Shown: positions 54,597-63,393 of the stretch, in pieces
How the letters are laid out: every line of letters starts with the position of its first letter
Numbering within the stretch: position 1 is the stretch's first letter
Assembly (NCBI GenBank): GCA_003116975.1
Contig: BGKB01000017.1
Coordinates: 891,569 to 955,568 of the forward strand
Reading direction: 5' to 3'
Length of the DNA stretch: 64,000 nucleotides
DNA from: Aurantiochytrium sp. KH105
Lineage: Eukaryota > Sar > Bigyra > Thraustochytrida > Thraustochytriidae
Notes under the pieces: generated by a model
Told to the model about the DNA's origin: nothing
The model's database searches: none
What the model saw: only the letters and a program-made list of their open reading frames with translations
Translations under genes and position numbers: made by a program

Positions 54597-56960
54597 ATGG
54601 GCGCGACAGATTCGCGCGAAGCTGCGGATAGCGCGGGCTCGGCCTCGGAGGCGGTGAGGTCGAGCACCTCGAGCGGGCACGGGTCGGCGAGGCGCGCGAC
54701 GTGGGCCTCGGAGCGCACGCTGAGCGCGTGGGACGCCATCTTTATCGTGGAGGAGCATAGTGCTCAACAGCACCTGGAAGAGGTGCAAAACGAGGACCAG
54801 AAGCACCACGAAGAGCAAAACAATGATCATCAACCTGCCGCAACCCTTGCAACGGCATGTCTTCAAGAACTGGCCCGCCGAAGATACACGTGCCACCTTG
54901 AGGTGGCTGCGCGTGGCACAAGCACGACGCAAGGACATGCTTTTAACGGAGGCTTGCGTGCTGCGACAAGGTGGCTTCGACAAACGAACGCAGATCGCGG
55001 CAGCGCGCGAATGAAACGCGTCCTGGTCCTGTCCGTGGAGGCCTCAAGGCCGTGGTCCTCAGCAATGAGCGCGCTACCGTTGATGCGTGCAGAGGCCGAC
55101 AAGAACGGTTCCGAAAGCGCTCACGCCGACTGCGAGGATATTGTCTCGGTTGCGCAGCTTCTCGTCGACGTCATCGGAAGCATGCAAGCTCGTCCGGGCC
55201 TCTGGCTGTGCCCGTGCGATGGCCTCATTCTTAGCAAACTTAACGTCAAGACACCAACCTCGCCAGATGCATTTGTGATTGTATCAAACGCACTGCGTCC
55301 ACAGGAAGCGCAACGACGATTTCGTGCGGCCTATGACCCAATCGACAAATCAGTCGAGTGTCTCATTACACCAGAGCAAGGACCGCGAGATGCCGGCAAT
55401 GGTGCCTGCCTCTTGTATTATATGAATTTCGAGCTCTGCGAGCAGATTGCCGGTCTCGCGGAAGATCATGGCATCGAAAGCGAACTTGACGTTGTGCAGG
55501 ACGTCTTTGAAGCCCTCACGAGCAATTGCACGGCCGACGGGTTCGCCTCGTCCGGCTCCAATCGCCTGTCGGCAGATGCTCGGCAGACGGTGTTTTCGGA
55601 GCTCCATGGGAAACGCAAGTTTCAGGTCGTTGTTGCAGACGACGAAGCAGCCGAGACTGTAGCTTTTTGGCCTCTCACGCCAGGGGATCTCCTGCAATTG
55701 CACACAGTCACGCCCCCGGACCTTCTTGACGCCCTCCAGGTCTATGGGTGCAAACAAGTCGCCGAGGGCGTCAAAGCCGTCGAAGCAGTCGCTGGCATGG
55801 CAGCGACACGTCAAGTTCGTGTGGACTCGGCCGCGTCGACAACTAGCGAAGCGTACGAGTCCGCAGCACTTCCCCAGAGCACAACGCGTCAGCGTGTGAG
55901 CTCCCGTTCCGGATCCGTACACGATGAAGCGCATGTTCGGGTAGAGGCTGGGGCAAGGGTGTTCAATAGCTTGCTCGTTGGCACCGGCACCGTGGACACG
56001 GGCAGTCTGGTTCTCGATTCCCGACTTTGCGGTCGTTGGCATGTGGGACCTGGGAGTCTTGTGGTTGGTTTACAACGAACCGCGTTACGACGCAATTTGC
56101 ACATTGGTGCCGGCATTTTCGTTCAAGAAATCGCTCTGCCCGACGCGAACGTTCTCGTGGTTTATGGAATTGCAGACAAGCTGGAGGCGCCTGTGTTTGC
56201 AGGAAGACCCATGGACGAGATCCTGCAGCAGCTACCTTTGGACGATGAGGCCTCGTTCTGGCGAACACGCGAGGCCGCAGAGACCCAGGCTCTTCAAGAC
56301 GCTCTTTTGTTTCCTGTTCGTGCTGCATCAAGGGACGAACTGCACCTTGCGCAATTTTACGTGCTGCACGTTCTCGCCCAGCGTCTCGTCCCCGTATCTC
56401 CTTTACTCCACTATCGCGCACGATCCGCCTGGCTTTCGTCACAAAGAGTATCACTTTGGCATGTTTTCTCCCACGGGGACACTGTCCAAAGCGTTGTAGA
56501 TGCTCGGCGTCTGGCTGCACGTATACAAGCCTTTCTCATCGTCGCGGCTCTCTTGGAGAATGGTCGTGTGGGCGTTGAGCGCGCCCTGCCTCGCGTCCAG
56601 GGTTTGCTGAGACAAGGGGATGATCTCGAGGCCCTCATGGATATTCTCGACGGTGTGGCCTCGAATTCGCGCACACGGCCAGGTGTAGCATCTGCAGCGC
56701 TTGAATGCATTGCTCTGGCGCTACGACAACGCCGCGCATTTGCGCTGGCTGCACAGGACAAGCGGACATCAGAACTATGTCAAGGGGCACACGAAGGCGC
56801 ATCAAGCCTTGCGGCCATCTTTGCGCCTACCCTTAATCGCATGTCATCCGCACGCTATGACGGTGTGCAACAAGCTGCACGTCTTCGCAAATCTTTGGCA
56901 GGCAGTGAGACGGATGAGGCGCTTGCTGCGCAATACGAAGCGCTCGCGCGGAAAACATGA
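54597..56960 (+). CDS. Fucokinase/fucose-1-P guanylyltransferase (FKP)-like protein lacking the GHMP kinase domain
   Basis: Protein of 787 residues from the ATG at 54597 (AGCATGG), starting MGATDS, a possible N-myristoylation site. The order of segments follows the N-terminal pyrophosphorylase half of plant FKP and animal fucokinase: WDAIFIVEEHSAQQ (about 45), the nucleotide-loop equivalent TTQGHAFNGGLRAA, RVLVLSVEASRPWSSAM, GLWLCPCDGL and a left-handed-helix-like part (about 461-502). Then come VLVVYGIADK, FAGRPMDEIL, LFPV and WLSSQRVSLWHVF. It stops after the helical linker, just where the GHMP fucokinase domain should begin. The G-loop (GSGAAT-like in homologues) and the GGxSxR motif are degraded, so catalysis is doubtful. 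A role in GDP-fucose salvage or a regulatory role are both open. Confidence 0.65.
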   Translation: MGATDSREAADSAGSASEAVRSSTSSGHGSARRATWASERTLSAWDAIFIVEEHSAQQHLEEVQNEDQKHHEEQNNDHQPAATLATACLQELARRRYTCHLEVAARGTSTTQGHAFNGGLRAATRWLRQTNADRGSARMKRVLVLSVEASRPWSSAMSALPLMRAEADKNGSESAHADCEDIVSVAQLLVDVIGSMQARPGLWLCPCDGLILSKLNVKTPTSPDAFVIVSNALRPQEAQRRFRAAYDPIDKSVECLITPEQGPRDAGNGACLLYYMNFELCEQIAGLAEDHGIESELDVVQDVFEALTSNCTADGFASSGSNRLSADARQTVFSELHGKRKFQVVVADDEAAETVAFWPLTPGDLLQLHTVTPPDLLDALQVYGCKQVAEGVKAVEAVAGMAATRQVRVDSAASTTSEAYESAALPQSTTRQRVSSRSGSVHDEAHVRVEAGARVFNSLLVGTGTVDTGSLVLDSRLCGRWHVGPGSLVVGLQRTALRRNLHIGAGIFVQEIALPDANVLVVYGIADKLEAPVFAGRPMDEILQQLPLDDEASFWRTREAAETQALQDALLFPVRAASRDELHLAQFYVLHVLAQRLVPVSPLLHYRARSAWLSSQRVSLWHVFSHGDTVQSVVDARRLAARIQAFLIVAALLENGRVGVERALPRVQGLLRQGDDLEALMDILDGVASNSRTRPGVASAALECIALALRQRRAFALAAQDKRTSELCQGAHEGASSLAAIFAPTLNRMSSARYDGVQQAARLRKSLAGSETDEALAAQYEALARKT

Positions 56961-57354
56961 CCGGGCACATTCTAAAAAGTGAACTTGCTTATTTTTAAAC
57001 CCGTGGATGGGTGAAAAGACCTCCACAACTTTTTGGAAAGTGCTGACGGTGATGATCTCGACATCACGTCTTGCTAAGGGGTTGGTTCTTGAGCGAGAGA
57101 ACATCGCTATCGTCGTGTGACGCATCGTCAACGGTGACCTCTACTTCTTCTTCTTCTTCTTCTCGTTTGTTGTTGTTGCTCCCAGATGAAGCGATGAGTT
57201 ACCTGCTGCTGCGCAGTGGGACTGTTAGGCGGCGGAAACGGGATAAAATCTTCCTCGCTCAGCTCGAGGTCCCAGGAAGGTAGCTTTTTGGTTATGGGGT
57301 ATCGGGATGAAACCTTGGCGTCTTTAGCGAAAGAAGATGTCTGCTCCGTCTCGC

Positions 57355-57516
57355 CCCCATGTTGCGCTCATATTATGCGTTGCGCTCACAATTTGCGTTG
57401 CGCTCATAATATGCGTTGCGCTCATAATTTGCGTTGCCGCTCACAATTTGCGTTGCGCCCACAATTTGCGTTGCGCTCGTAATTTGCGTTGCGCTCACGA
57501 TTTGCGTTGCGCAGGC
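57355..57516. repeat. 18-bp tandem repeat (GCGCTCACAATTTGCGTT)
   Basis: About nine imperfect copies of an 18-bp unit; the CA/TA and TT/AT positions vary from copy to copy. All three frames stay open for much of its length because 18 is a multiple of three. Confidence 0.9.
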
Positions 57517-57877
57517 AAGGCAAACAGTGGAGAATGTCGTCTTGCAGCCTGACAGAGAAACAAATGAAAACAAGCGCGACTGGGAGCACTTGCGCTTTCA
57601 GCTGTCTGCGTGCGGCGTGCGGCGCGCGGCGAATTTTGAAAGGTGAATTGTTGGCGTGTGTTTCGCGACTGCGCGCGTGCATTGTACAGTTCTCCATATC
57701 ATGGCTGCGGTGAATGGGCATCTCCTTTTCCACGTCAATTCCGACGTGTCCATTGCCTTACTAAGAGGGAAGCCAGAGTAAAGTATGCACGCACGAGAGC
57801 AGCTTGATAACAGAGGTCGTGGCGATAAGCAAAGACTGCCAAAATCTGTCAGCAGCGAGCCCGAGCTTCAAGCAGAT

Positions 57878-58168
57878 TAATCGACGATGCCCGCCACGAT
57901 GAGCTACCCATCACCTTGACACCAGGTGGTAAACTGCTATAGCATCCACGCACAAGCAGAGCCAAAGTGCACACCCAGTGTGCGAAACACCATGGGAACC
58001 GCACTCATTCCGCGTGCGATCCAAGATCGCACCCACTGCAATGATGCCGCCTTAACGAGGCCCCGCGTATCATTTCGTCAGTGAGCAATGCCGTCCTTGA
58101 CGAAGGCCCAGCGCATTGCCGGATAATGTCGCCTTGACGAAGGCCATCGTGGCGGGCATCGTCGATTA
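57878..58168. mobile_element. MITE-like 291-bp unit with perfect 24-bp inverted ends
   Basis: Bases 57878-57901 and 58145-58168 are perfect reverse complements (TAATCGACGATG... and its mirror). The outermost TA on each side can be read as a TA target-site duplication, as produced by Tc1/mariner-type transposons. The interior (243 bases) has no coding frame but contains three loose copies of a CCTTGACGAAGGCC-like motif (near 58047, 58095 and 58132), itself partly palindromic. Confidence 0.55.
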
Positions 58169-59151
58169 GCCCAGCACATTATTCCATCACCTTAAATGCA
58201 GCTTTTACACGAGCCCACGCATTTCATTTCACCATGCTTTTCACAGCATGAATCATAATCTAAGCTGCACGAAGCCACGCACACGCGCGCTCTCGTCCGC
58301 CAGCAGACCCGAATCACCCGAGCACTCGAACCCAGTGCGAGTTCCGAGTTAACCGCTACCAGGGTGGCCATTTGCAAGCGGGCTCTTCCTAATCGTTAGA
58401 CTCCCTTGCAACCAAGGCAAACAACTACAGTCTCCGAGTAGCTGCGTGAGACTCCAACTTCTTCCTCCCCATCGCGCTACGCGCGGAGGGGAGATTTCTT
58501 TTACGTTTATACGAATCATCTTTGTTGCCCTTTCTTTCAATCAGACTTTGCGTCAATAATCAGTAGAGAATTCGAGGCGCTCAGAGCAAGTTGGTCCTAT
58601 ATAGCCTCCGCGCGTCGTATCCAGATTTGTATTCTGAGTCACGATGCCGCGATATTTCTTGCGCGCCTCTTTCATGCCAGCCAAAACTTCTTTGAGGCCC
58701 CATTTCTGAAGAAAAGGAAGGAACACCGATTTGATGACGAAGCACACTTGACGATGACCACTCGAAAAGGTCGGTAATCGGAGGGTTTGAGTTGCTACTG
58801 GTGTCATTTAGGTAAGTGTCGGCAGTCTCGAGACAGTATCAGTTGGAAAAGTTTCTCATCAGCAAAGAGTGCTTGAGGTGCGCTCTCCTCGCAATTACAG
58901 TCATGCCCTCTCATCTCCCGAGCACAGACAAAGATTCGTGATTCCAACCACTTTCGAACTAATCGTAGCTTTATAAAAAGTCATTTTTTGGTTGTGTCGC
59001 GTGCAACAACTAAAGACCGATGAAAGAACATTAAAAAAAAAAGCAAGAGTTTATTTAGGAGATAATACTACTGCGTCACAGTAAGTGATCACAAGCATTT
59101 AAGGTCTGTCGCCCACGCAGGCATGGCACACGGTAGCGCAAAGCCGCACGA

Positions 59152-62100
59152 TTAGGTCCCAGGATCGAGTCCTTGAACATGCAAGATGTGTACCCTCCCG
59201 CTAATGTCGCCAAAAACGTAAACACGTCCCTGGCGAGCAGTGTCCCAGATTGCGTGCTCCGTCGTGAAGCCTATGCCTTCGCTAAGCTTCACATGTGTCC
59301 CGTTTTCAACGTTCACCAACGTCTTTGTTCCAGGTGTAGTCGATGCCTCCGCTTCATCCGCGTCCAGTGCTTCGCCCGTTCGAGCGTTCCAGTAACGAGT
59401 CCCATCCCCTGACTGTGATACAATGATGCAGCCATCGATCGCCACACTCAAGACGTAATCGGAGTGCCCCTTCAACACGTGTTGCTCCTCGCCCGACGTA
59501 GCGTTCCAGATGCGCACCGTCTTGTCATCGGACCCACTGACGATGATGTCGTCCTGTATCGCCACGCTCCTGACCCAACCAGAGTGCCCTTGCAATGCGT
59601 GCTGCTCCTCGCCCGACGTAGCGTTCCAGATGCGCACCGTTCCGTCATCGGACCCACTGACGATGATGTCGTCCTGTATCGCCACGCTCCTGACCCAACC
59701 AGAGTGCCCTTGCAATGCGTGCTGCTCCTCGCCCGACGTAGCGTTCCAGATGCGCACCGTATTATCCTCGGACCCACTAACGATGGTGTCGCCCTCAATC
59801 GCCACGCTCAAGACCGGACCAGAGTGCCCCTTCAACACGTGCTGCTCCTCGCTCGATGTAGCGTTCCAGATGCGCACCGTGTTGTCATCGGACCCACTGA
59901 CGATGGTGTCGCCCTGTATCGCCACGCTCCTGACCCTTCCAGAGTGCCCCTTCAACACGTGCTGCTCCTCGCCCGACGTAGCGTTCCAGATGCGCGCTGT
60001 CTTGTCATTGGACCCACTGACGATGGTGTCGTCCTGTATCGACACGCTGTTCACCGCAAACGAGTGCCCCTTCAGTACGTACTGCTCCTCGCCCGACGTA
60101 GCGTTCCAGATGCGCACCGTTCCATCATCGGACCCGCTGACGATGGTGATGCCCTGTATCGCCACGCTTGTGACTCGACCAGAGTGCCCCTTCAACCCGC
60201 GCTGCTCCTCGCCCGACGTAGCGTTCCAGCTGCGCACCGTTCCGTCATCGGACCCACTGACGACGGTGTCGCCCTGTATCGCCACGCTCCTGACCCAATG
60301 AGAGTCTCCCTCCAACACGTGCTGCTCCTCGCCCGACGTAGCGTTCCAGATGCGCACCGTCTTGTCATCAGATCCAGACACGATGGTGTCGCCCTGTATC
60401 GCCACGCTGTTGATCCGACCAGAGTGCCCCTTCAACACGTGCTGCTCCTCGCCCGACGTAGCGTTCCAGATGCGCACCGTCTTGTCAACGGACCCACTGA
60501 CGATGGTGTCGCCCTGTGTCGCCACGCTCAAGACCCAATCAGAGTGGCCCCTTAACACGTGCTGCTCCTCGCCCGACGTAGCGTTCCAAATGCGCACCGT
60601 CTTGTCCGAGGACCCACTAACGATGGTGTCGCCCTGTATTGCCACGCTCCAGACCAAACTAGAGTGCCCCTCCAACACGTGCAGCAAGGGGTCGCGGGGA
60701 TGAGCAAGGGTGACGCGAGTGGGCTCCAGCCATGGCTGATCAGGTGTTTGTAGACTGAGCGCCAAAAGATCTTTCGACTCGTGACCAAGACGCGCAAGAA
60801 CTTGCGACGCAAGTTCGTTGGGATCGTAGCTGAGGGCATGAACTGCTTTGCTCAAGAAACGGGGCGTATCACTTTCGGGCGCAAAGTAGATCCCGAGTTC
60901 GACGCAGTCGCGAATGAGGTTTTCGATTGTGGCGCGCCTTCGCGCTTCATCGTCACCGACAGAGATGGCGCTCTGTACCCATGCAAAGTCATTCAGGAGC
61001 TCATAAGCCTCAGCGTGCTCGCCGCTCTTGACGAGGTGAAAGATGGCGTTACGGAGCGAAAAATCGTCCCGCGAGCTGCTGCAGTAGTCGGCCAATTGTT
61101 TATGCCCGTCTCTTTTCTTCACGAAGAGCTTTTTTCCGCTCTGCTTCTTATCTGAGAGCCAGTCTGCCATGCGCTTATGAATGAGTGCCACACGACCATC
61201 GCCGTCTCGGTATAAGAGATTGCTCGCGTCGTCGACCATATCATCCATATCATCTTGATCTAATTGCAGAATTGCGCTTAGTTGCTCGACACTCAGCGGT
61301 TCACGAGCAGCTATGATTGGCGCCAAGAGCATCTTGTACGTCTTCTCCCCGCCAACTTTTTCTTGCAGGCGCTCAAAGTACTCTTTGAACATGCCGCCAA
61401 GCCCATTGGGAATGGCGTCTTTGTGCGAGATGTCCTGCAAGGTCAGCACTCCACCTTGTTTCTCCTCGTGCATCCGATTCAGGGTCTCGGGAAGGAAGCT
61501 CGCCCAGAGAAAGAGACCTTCGGATCGTTCGGAAAGAATCTTGGCGCAAGAAGCAATGTCCTTTTGCTCCACGGTATCTTTCATGTCGCACAGCAAATGC
61601 TCGATGTGCTTTTCGATGTCGCAAAAGTTCTGTTCGTCCTTGAGCTCCAACACTTTCGAATCAAGGCTGTAGTTGGTGATGCCGCGCTGGATCTCGCCTT
61701 CGGGACGTGTGCTTACGACCAAGCTGAGCCATGAGGGCATCACATCCTTCCACGTACGAATGACCTTTCGCAAAACATCGTCGCTCTTGCTGCACTCATC
61801 GAGAGCGTCGAGCACGACCACTCGTCGCATCTGGTCTGGGCCGAGCTTGGTTGCAGGATTGACGAGAATGGTCTGGAACATGTCGGCCAGAGGCTTGTCG
61901 CGGATACCGCCGAAGCTCATGGAGTCCAGCGCATCGGCAAAGCCAGGCACTCTTAGGCAGAGCTGCCATGCAATGCTCATGAGAGCCTCTTTCGGCGCAG
62001 CGGTCGTGACTTGATCATGCCGGAAGAAATGGTACGCTGCCACCGAGATGGGCTGGCGCTCTTTTTGACTGCGACGCCACAGGCCACGTACACGTGACGA

Positions 62101-63342
62101 CTTTTGGCGCGGCTCGGCGCGTTCATCAGCCTTGCTCTTTTCGACATCTTCGTCAGTTTTTAGAGCGCCTCCGCGATGGCAAAGCTCGGCCATGATGACG
62201 CTCTTGCCGATGCCGCCGTCGCCAATGAGAATGAAGACAGCACTTTGTTTCTTGTTGTACCAGCCGCAAAGCTCATCGATGATCCAGCTCCGCGTGCCAA
62301 AGGTAAAGTTTTCCGCCTTGCCCTTAGCCCATGCCTCTGAGCTGCAGGGGCGCAACCGAGGACGAATGCGGCACATGAGGGGTGTCAGATCTGATGAGGC
62401 CTCTGGGAAATCGATGCGTGACCATATTGTGCCGACAAGACGCGTTATGGCTTCATCCGACAGTGTCGATAGATCATCGGGTGACTGTTTATTGAGTGCG
62501 AGCTGGAACTGTCCCTTCCATTGGGTCACGGCATCGGCCATGGTCGGTTCCAGCGCAGCGACCACAATCCGATCTGCGCGGTTCTCGCGGGCGTGCAGAA
62601 ATTCTCGGACGCATTTCTCGCGGCGGTCTCCTCGATTCACCTTGTCCATGTACCCCTCGGTTGCGAGGACGAGGAAGACCTTGGATAATGCAATACCTTG
62701 TGACACGCTCTCGTCGGCGCTTCGCAGCCCCTGGTTTTCGTCAAGCCATATTTTCAAATCATGTTGGTCTTTGAGGCGCTTCGCGATCTCTTTTGCCATG
62801 TCGCGTGCCTTTCGGTCGTGAGAAATGTATGCGTCAAAGATCTTGCGAAGGTACTTGCCGCTTCCCTTGAGTTGAACTTGGTCGAGAAGATGAGAAATGA
62901 TGGCTGTTTCAGGCTCGCAAAAGTCGAATTGTACCTCGTCGGCCATACGATAGCTGATTGCGCTTTGCCACGACTCTTGCAGGATCATGGCCTTGTCCAC
63001 GACGACTGGAACGAGCGCATGGGGTAGCTTGCGAGCTACGACCTCGACGAGTGGTTTGTTCCACTGCAATGCTGCGCTCACTAGTATCGCGGCCACCTTG
63101 GCCACCTTGGCCTCCTTTTTTGCCTCTGCGACGTGGCTCGCGGTGCGCACCGGCAAGCTGAGGTGAGGTTGGAGCTTTTCGATCAAGTCTTTGGCTGCTT
63201 GCTCATCTGCCGGGTCGTAGACCACGAGAAGGGCAACGTCCGCAGGCAGCACGCTTTTGATCGGCTCGTCTTCCGCGTCGGTGGTGGCTTCGTCGTCGCG
63301 TCCTCTCTTGAAGAGCGTGAGCAAGCGCGTCGCCCAACTCAT
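59152..63342 (-). CDS. TIR-NACHT-WD40 STAND protein (NLR-like immune receptor candidate)
   Basis: Protein of 1396 residues from the ATG at 63342 (MSWATRLL). The frame is open further upstream only through a CTTT microsatellite and low-complexity sequence. Residues about 32-150 look like a degenerate TIR-like alpha/beta unit (DVALLVVYDPADEQAAKDLI). About 170-310 is a clearer TIR domain (FDAYISHDRKARDMAKEIA, IWLDENQGL, SKVFLVLATEGYM, REFLHA). A NACHT-type NTPase follows, with Walker A GDGGIGKS (about 374) and Walker B VVVLDALDE (about 508), and then a helical region (about 600-880). The C-terminus has eleven 40-residue WD units plus a degenerate end. In such STAND proteins the WD array senses a ligand, NACHT oligomerises on ATP and TIR signals or consumes NAD. 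Ligand and output are unknown. The units are nearly identical, which suggests ongoing recombination. Confidence 0.88.
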   Translation of the reverse strand: MSWATRLLTLFKRGRDDEATTDAEDEPIKSVLPADVALLVVYDPADEQAAKDLIEKLQPHLSLPVRTASHVAEAKKEAKVAKVAAILVSAALQWNKPLVEVVARKLPHALVPVVVDKAMILQESWQSAISYRMADEVQFDFCEPETAIISHLLDQVQLKGSGKYLRKIFDAYISHDRKARDMAKEIAKRLKDQHDLKIWLDENQGLRSADESVSQGIALSKVFLVLATEGYMDKVNRGDRREKCVREFLHARENRADRIVVAALEPTMADAVTQWKGQFQLALNKQSPDDLSTLSDEAITRLVGTIWSRIDFPEASSDLTPLMCRIRPRLRPCSSEAWAKGKAENFTFGTRSWIIDELCGWYNKKQSAVFILIGDGGIGKSVIMAELCHRGGALKTDEDVEKSKADERAEPRQKSSRVRGLWRRSQKERQPISVAAYHFFRHDQVTTAAPKEALMSIAWQLCLRVPGFADALDSMSFGGIRDKPLADMFQTILVNPATKLGPDQMRRVVVLDALDECSKSDDVLRKVIRTWKDVMPSWLSLVVSTRPEGEIQRGITNYSLDSKVLELKDEQNFCDIEKHIEHLLCDMKDTVEQKDIASCAKILSERSEGLFLWASFLPETLNRMHEEKQGGVLTLQDISHKDAIPNGLGGMFKEYFERLQEKVGGEKTYKMLLAPIIAAREPLSVEQLSAILQLDQDDMDDMVDDASNLLYRDGDGRVALIHKRMADWLSDKKQSGKKLFVKKRDGHKQLADYCSSSRDDFSLRNAIFHLVKSGEHAEAYELLNDFAWVQSAISVGDDEARRRATIENLIRDCVELGIYFAPESDTPRFLSKAVHALSYDPNELASQVLARLGHESKDLLALSLQTPDQPWLEPTRVTLAHPRDPLLHVLEGHSSLVWSVAIQGDTIVSGSSDKTVRIWNATSGEEQHVLRGHSDWVLSVATQGDTIVSGSVDKTVRIWNATSGEEQHVLKGHSGRINSVAIQGDTIVSGSDDKTVRIWNATSGEEQHVLEGDSHWVRSVAIQGDTVVSGSDDGTVRSWNATSGEEQRGLKGHSGRVTSVAIQGITIVSGSDDGTVRIWNATSGEEQYVLKGHSFAVNSVSIQDDTIVSGSNDKTARIWNATSGEEQHVLKGHSGRVRSVAIQGDTIVSGSDDNTVRIWNATSSEEQHVLKGHSGPVLSVAIEGDTIVSGSEDNTVRIWNATSGEEQHALQGHSGWVRSVAIQDDIIVSGSDDGTVRIWNATSGEEQHALQGHSGWVRSVAIQDDIIVSGSDDKTVRIWNATSGEEQHVLKGHSDYVLSVAIDGCIIVSQSGDGTRYWNARTGEALDADEAEASTTPGTKTLVNVENGTHVKLSEGIGFTTEHAIWDTARQGRVYVFGDISGRVHILHVQGLDPGT
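59362..60675 (-). repeat. Eleven tandem 120-bp WD40-encoding units without indels
   Basis: Units begin at 60675 and recur every 120 bases without any insertion or deletion down to 59475. The last unit (59475-59362) is more diverged. The shared core is SGS-x-D-x-TVRIWNATSGEEQ. Units 9 and 10 (59596-59715, 59476-59595) differ at only a few bases. Differences among units concentrate after GHS and around SGSxDxT. Confidence 0.95.
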
Positions 63343-63362
63343 GCTGGCCTCGCCCTGTTTTC

Positions 63363-63393
<31 letters not shown>

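Larger units (their letters stand above)
56961..59151. other. Gene-poor region with tandem and inverted repeats
   Basis: The 2.2 kb have a CTT tract (57143-57164), an 18-bp tandem repeat (57355-57516) and a 291-bp unit with 24-bp inverted ends (57878-58168), then AT-richer DNA. A minus-strand frame of 84 residues with an ATG at 58807 (to 58553; contains FLPFLQKWGLKEVLAGMKEA) has protein-like composition but no relative that I recognise; it is left uncalled. Confidence 0.5.

Noticed and set aside
58553..58807. 84-residue minus-strand frame
   Set aside because: The composition is acceptable, but there is no recognisable family or further support, so it is only mentioned in the region description.
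59464..60555. 363-residue plus-strand frame with regular repeats
   Set aside because: It is the complement of the WD40 units; regularity is inherited from the 120-bp period.
59362..60675. CRISPR-like array of regular repeats
   Set aside because: Units are 120 bp, contiguous without spacers and encode WD40 blades in a eukaryotic gene.
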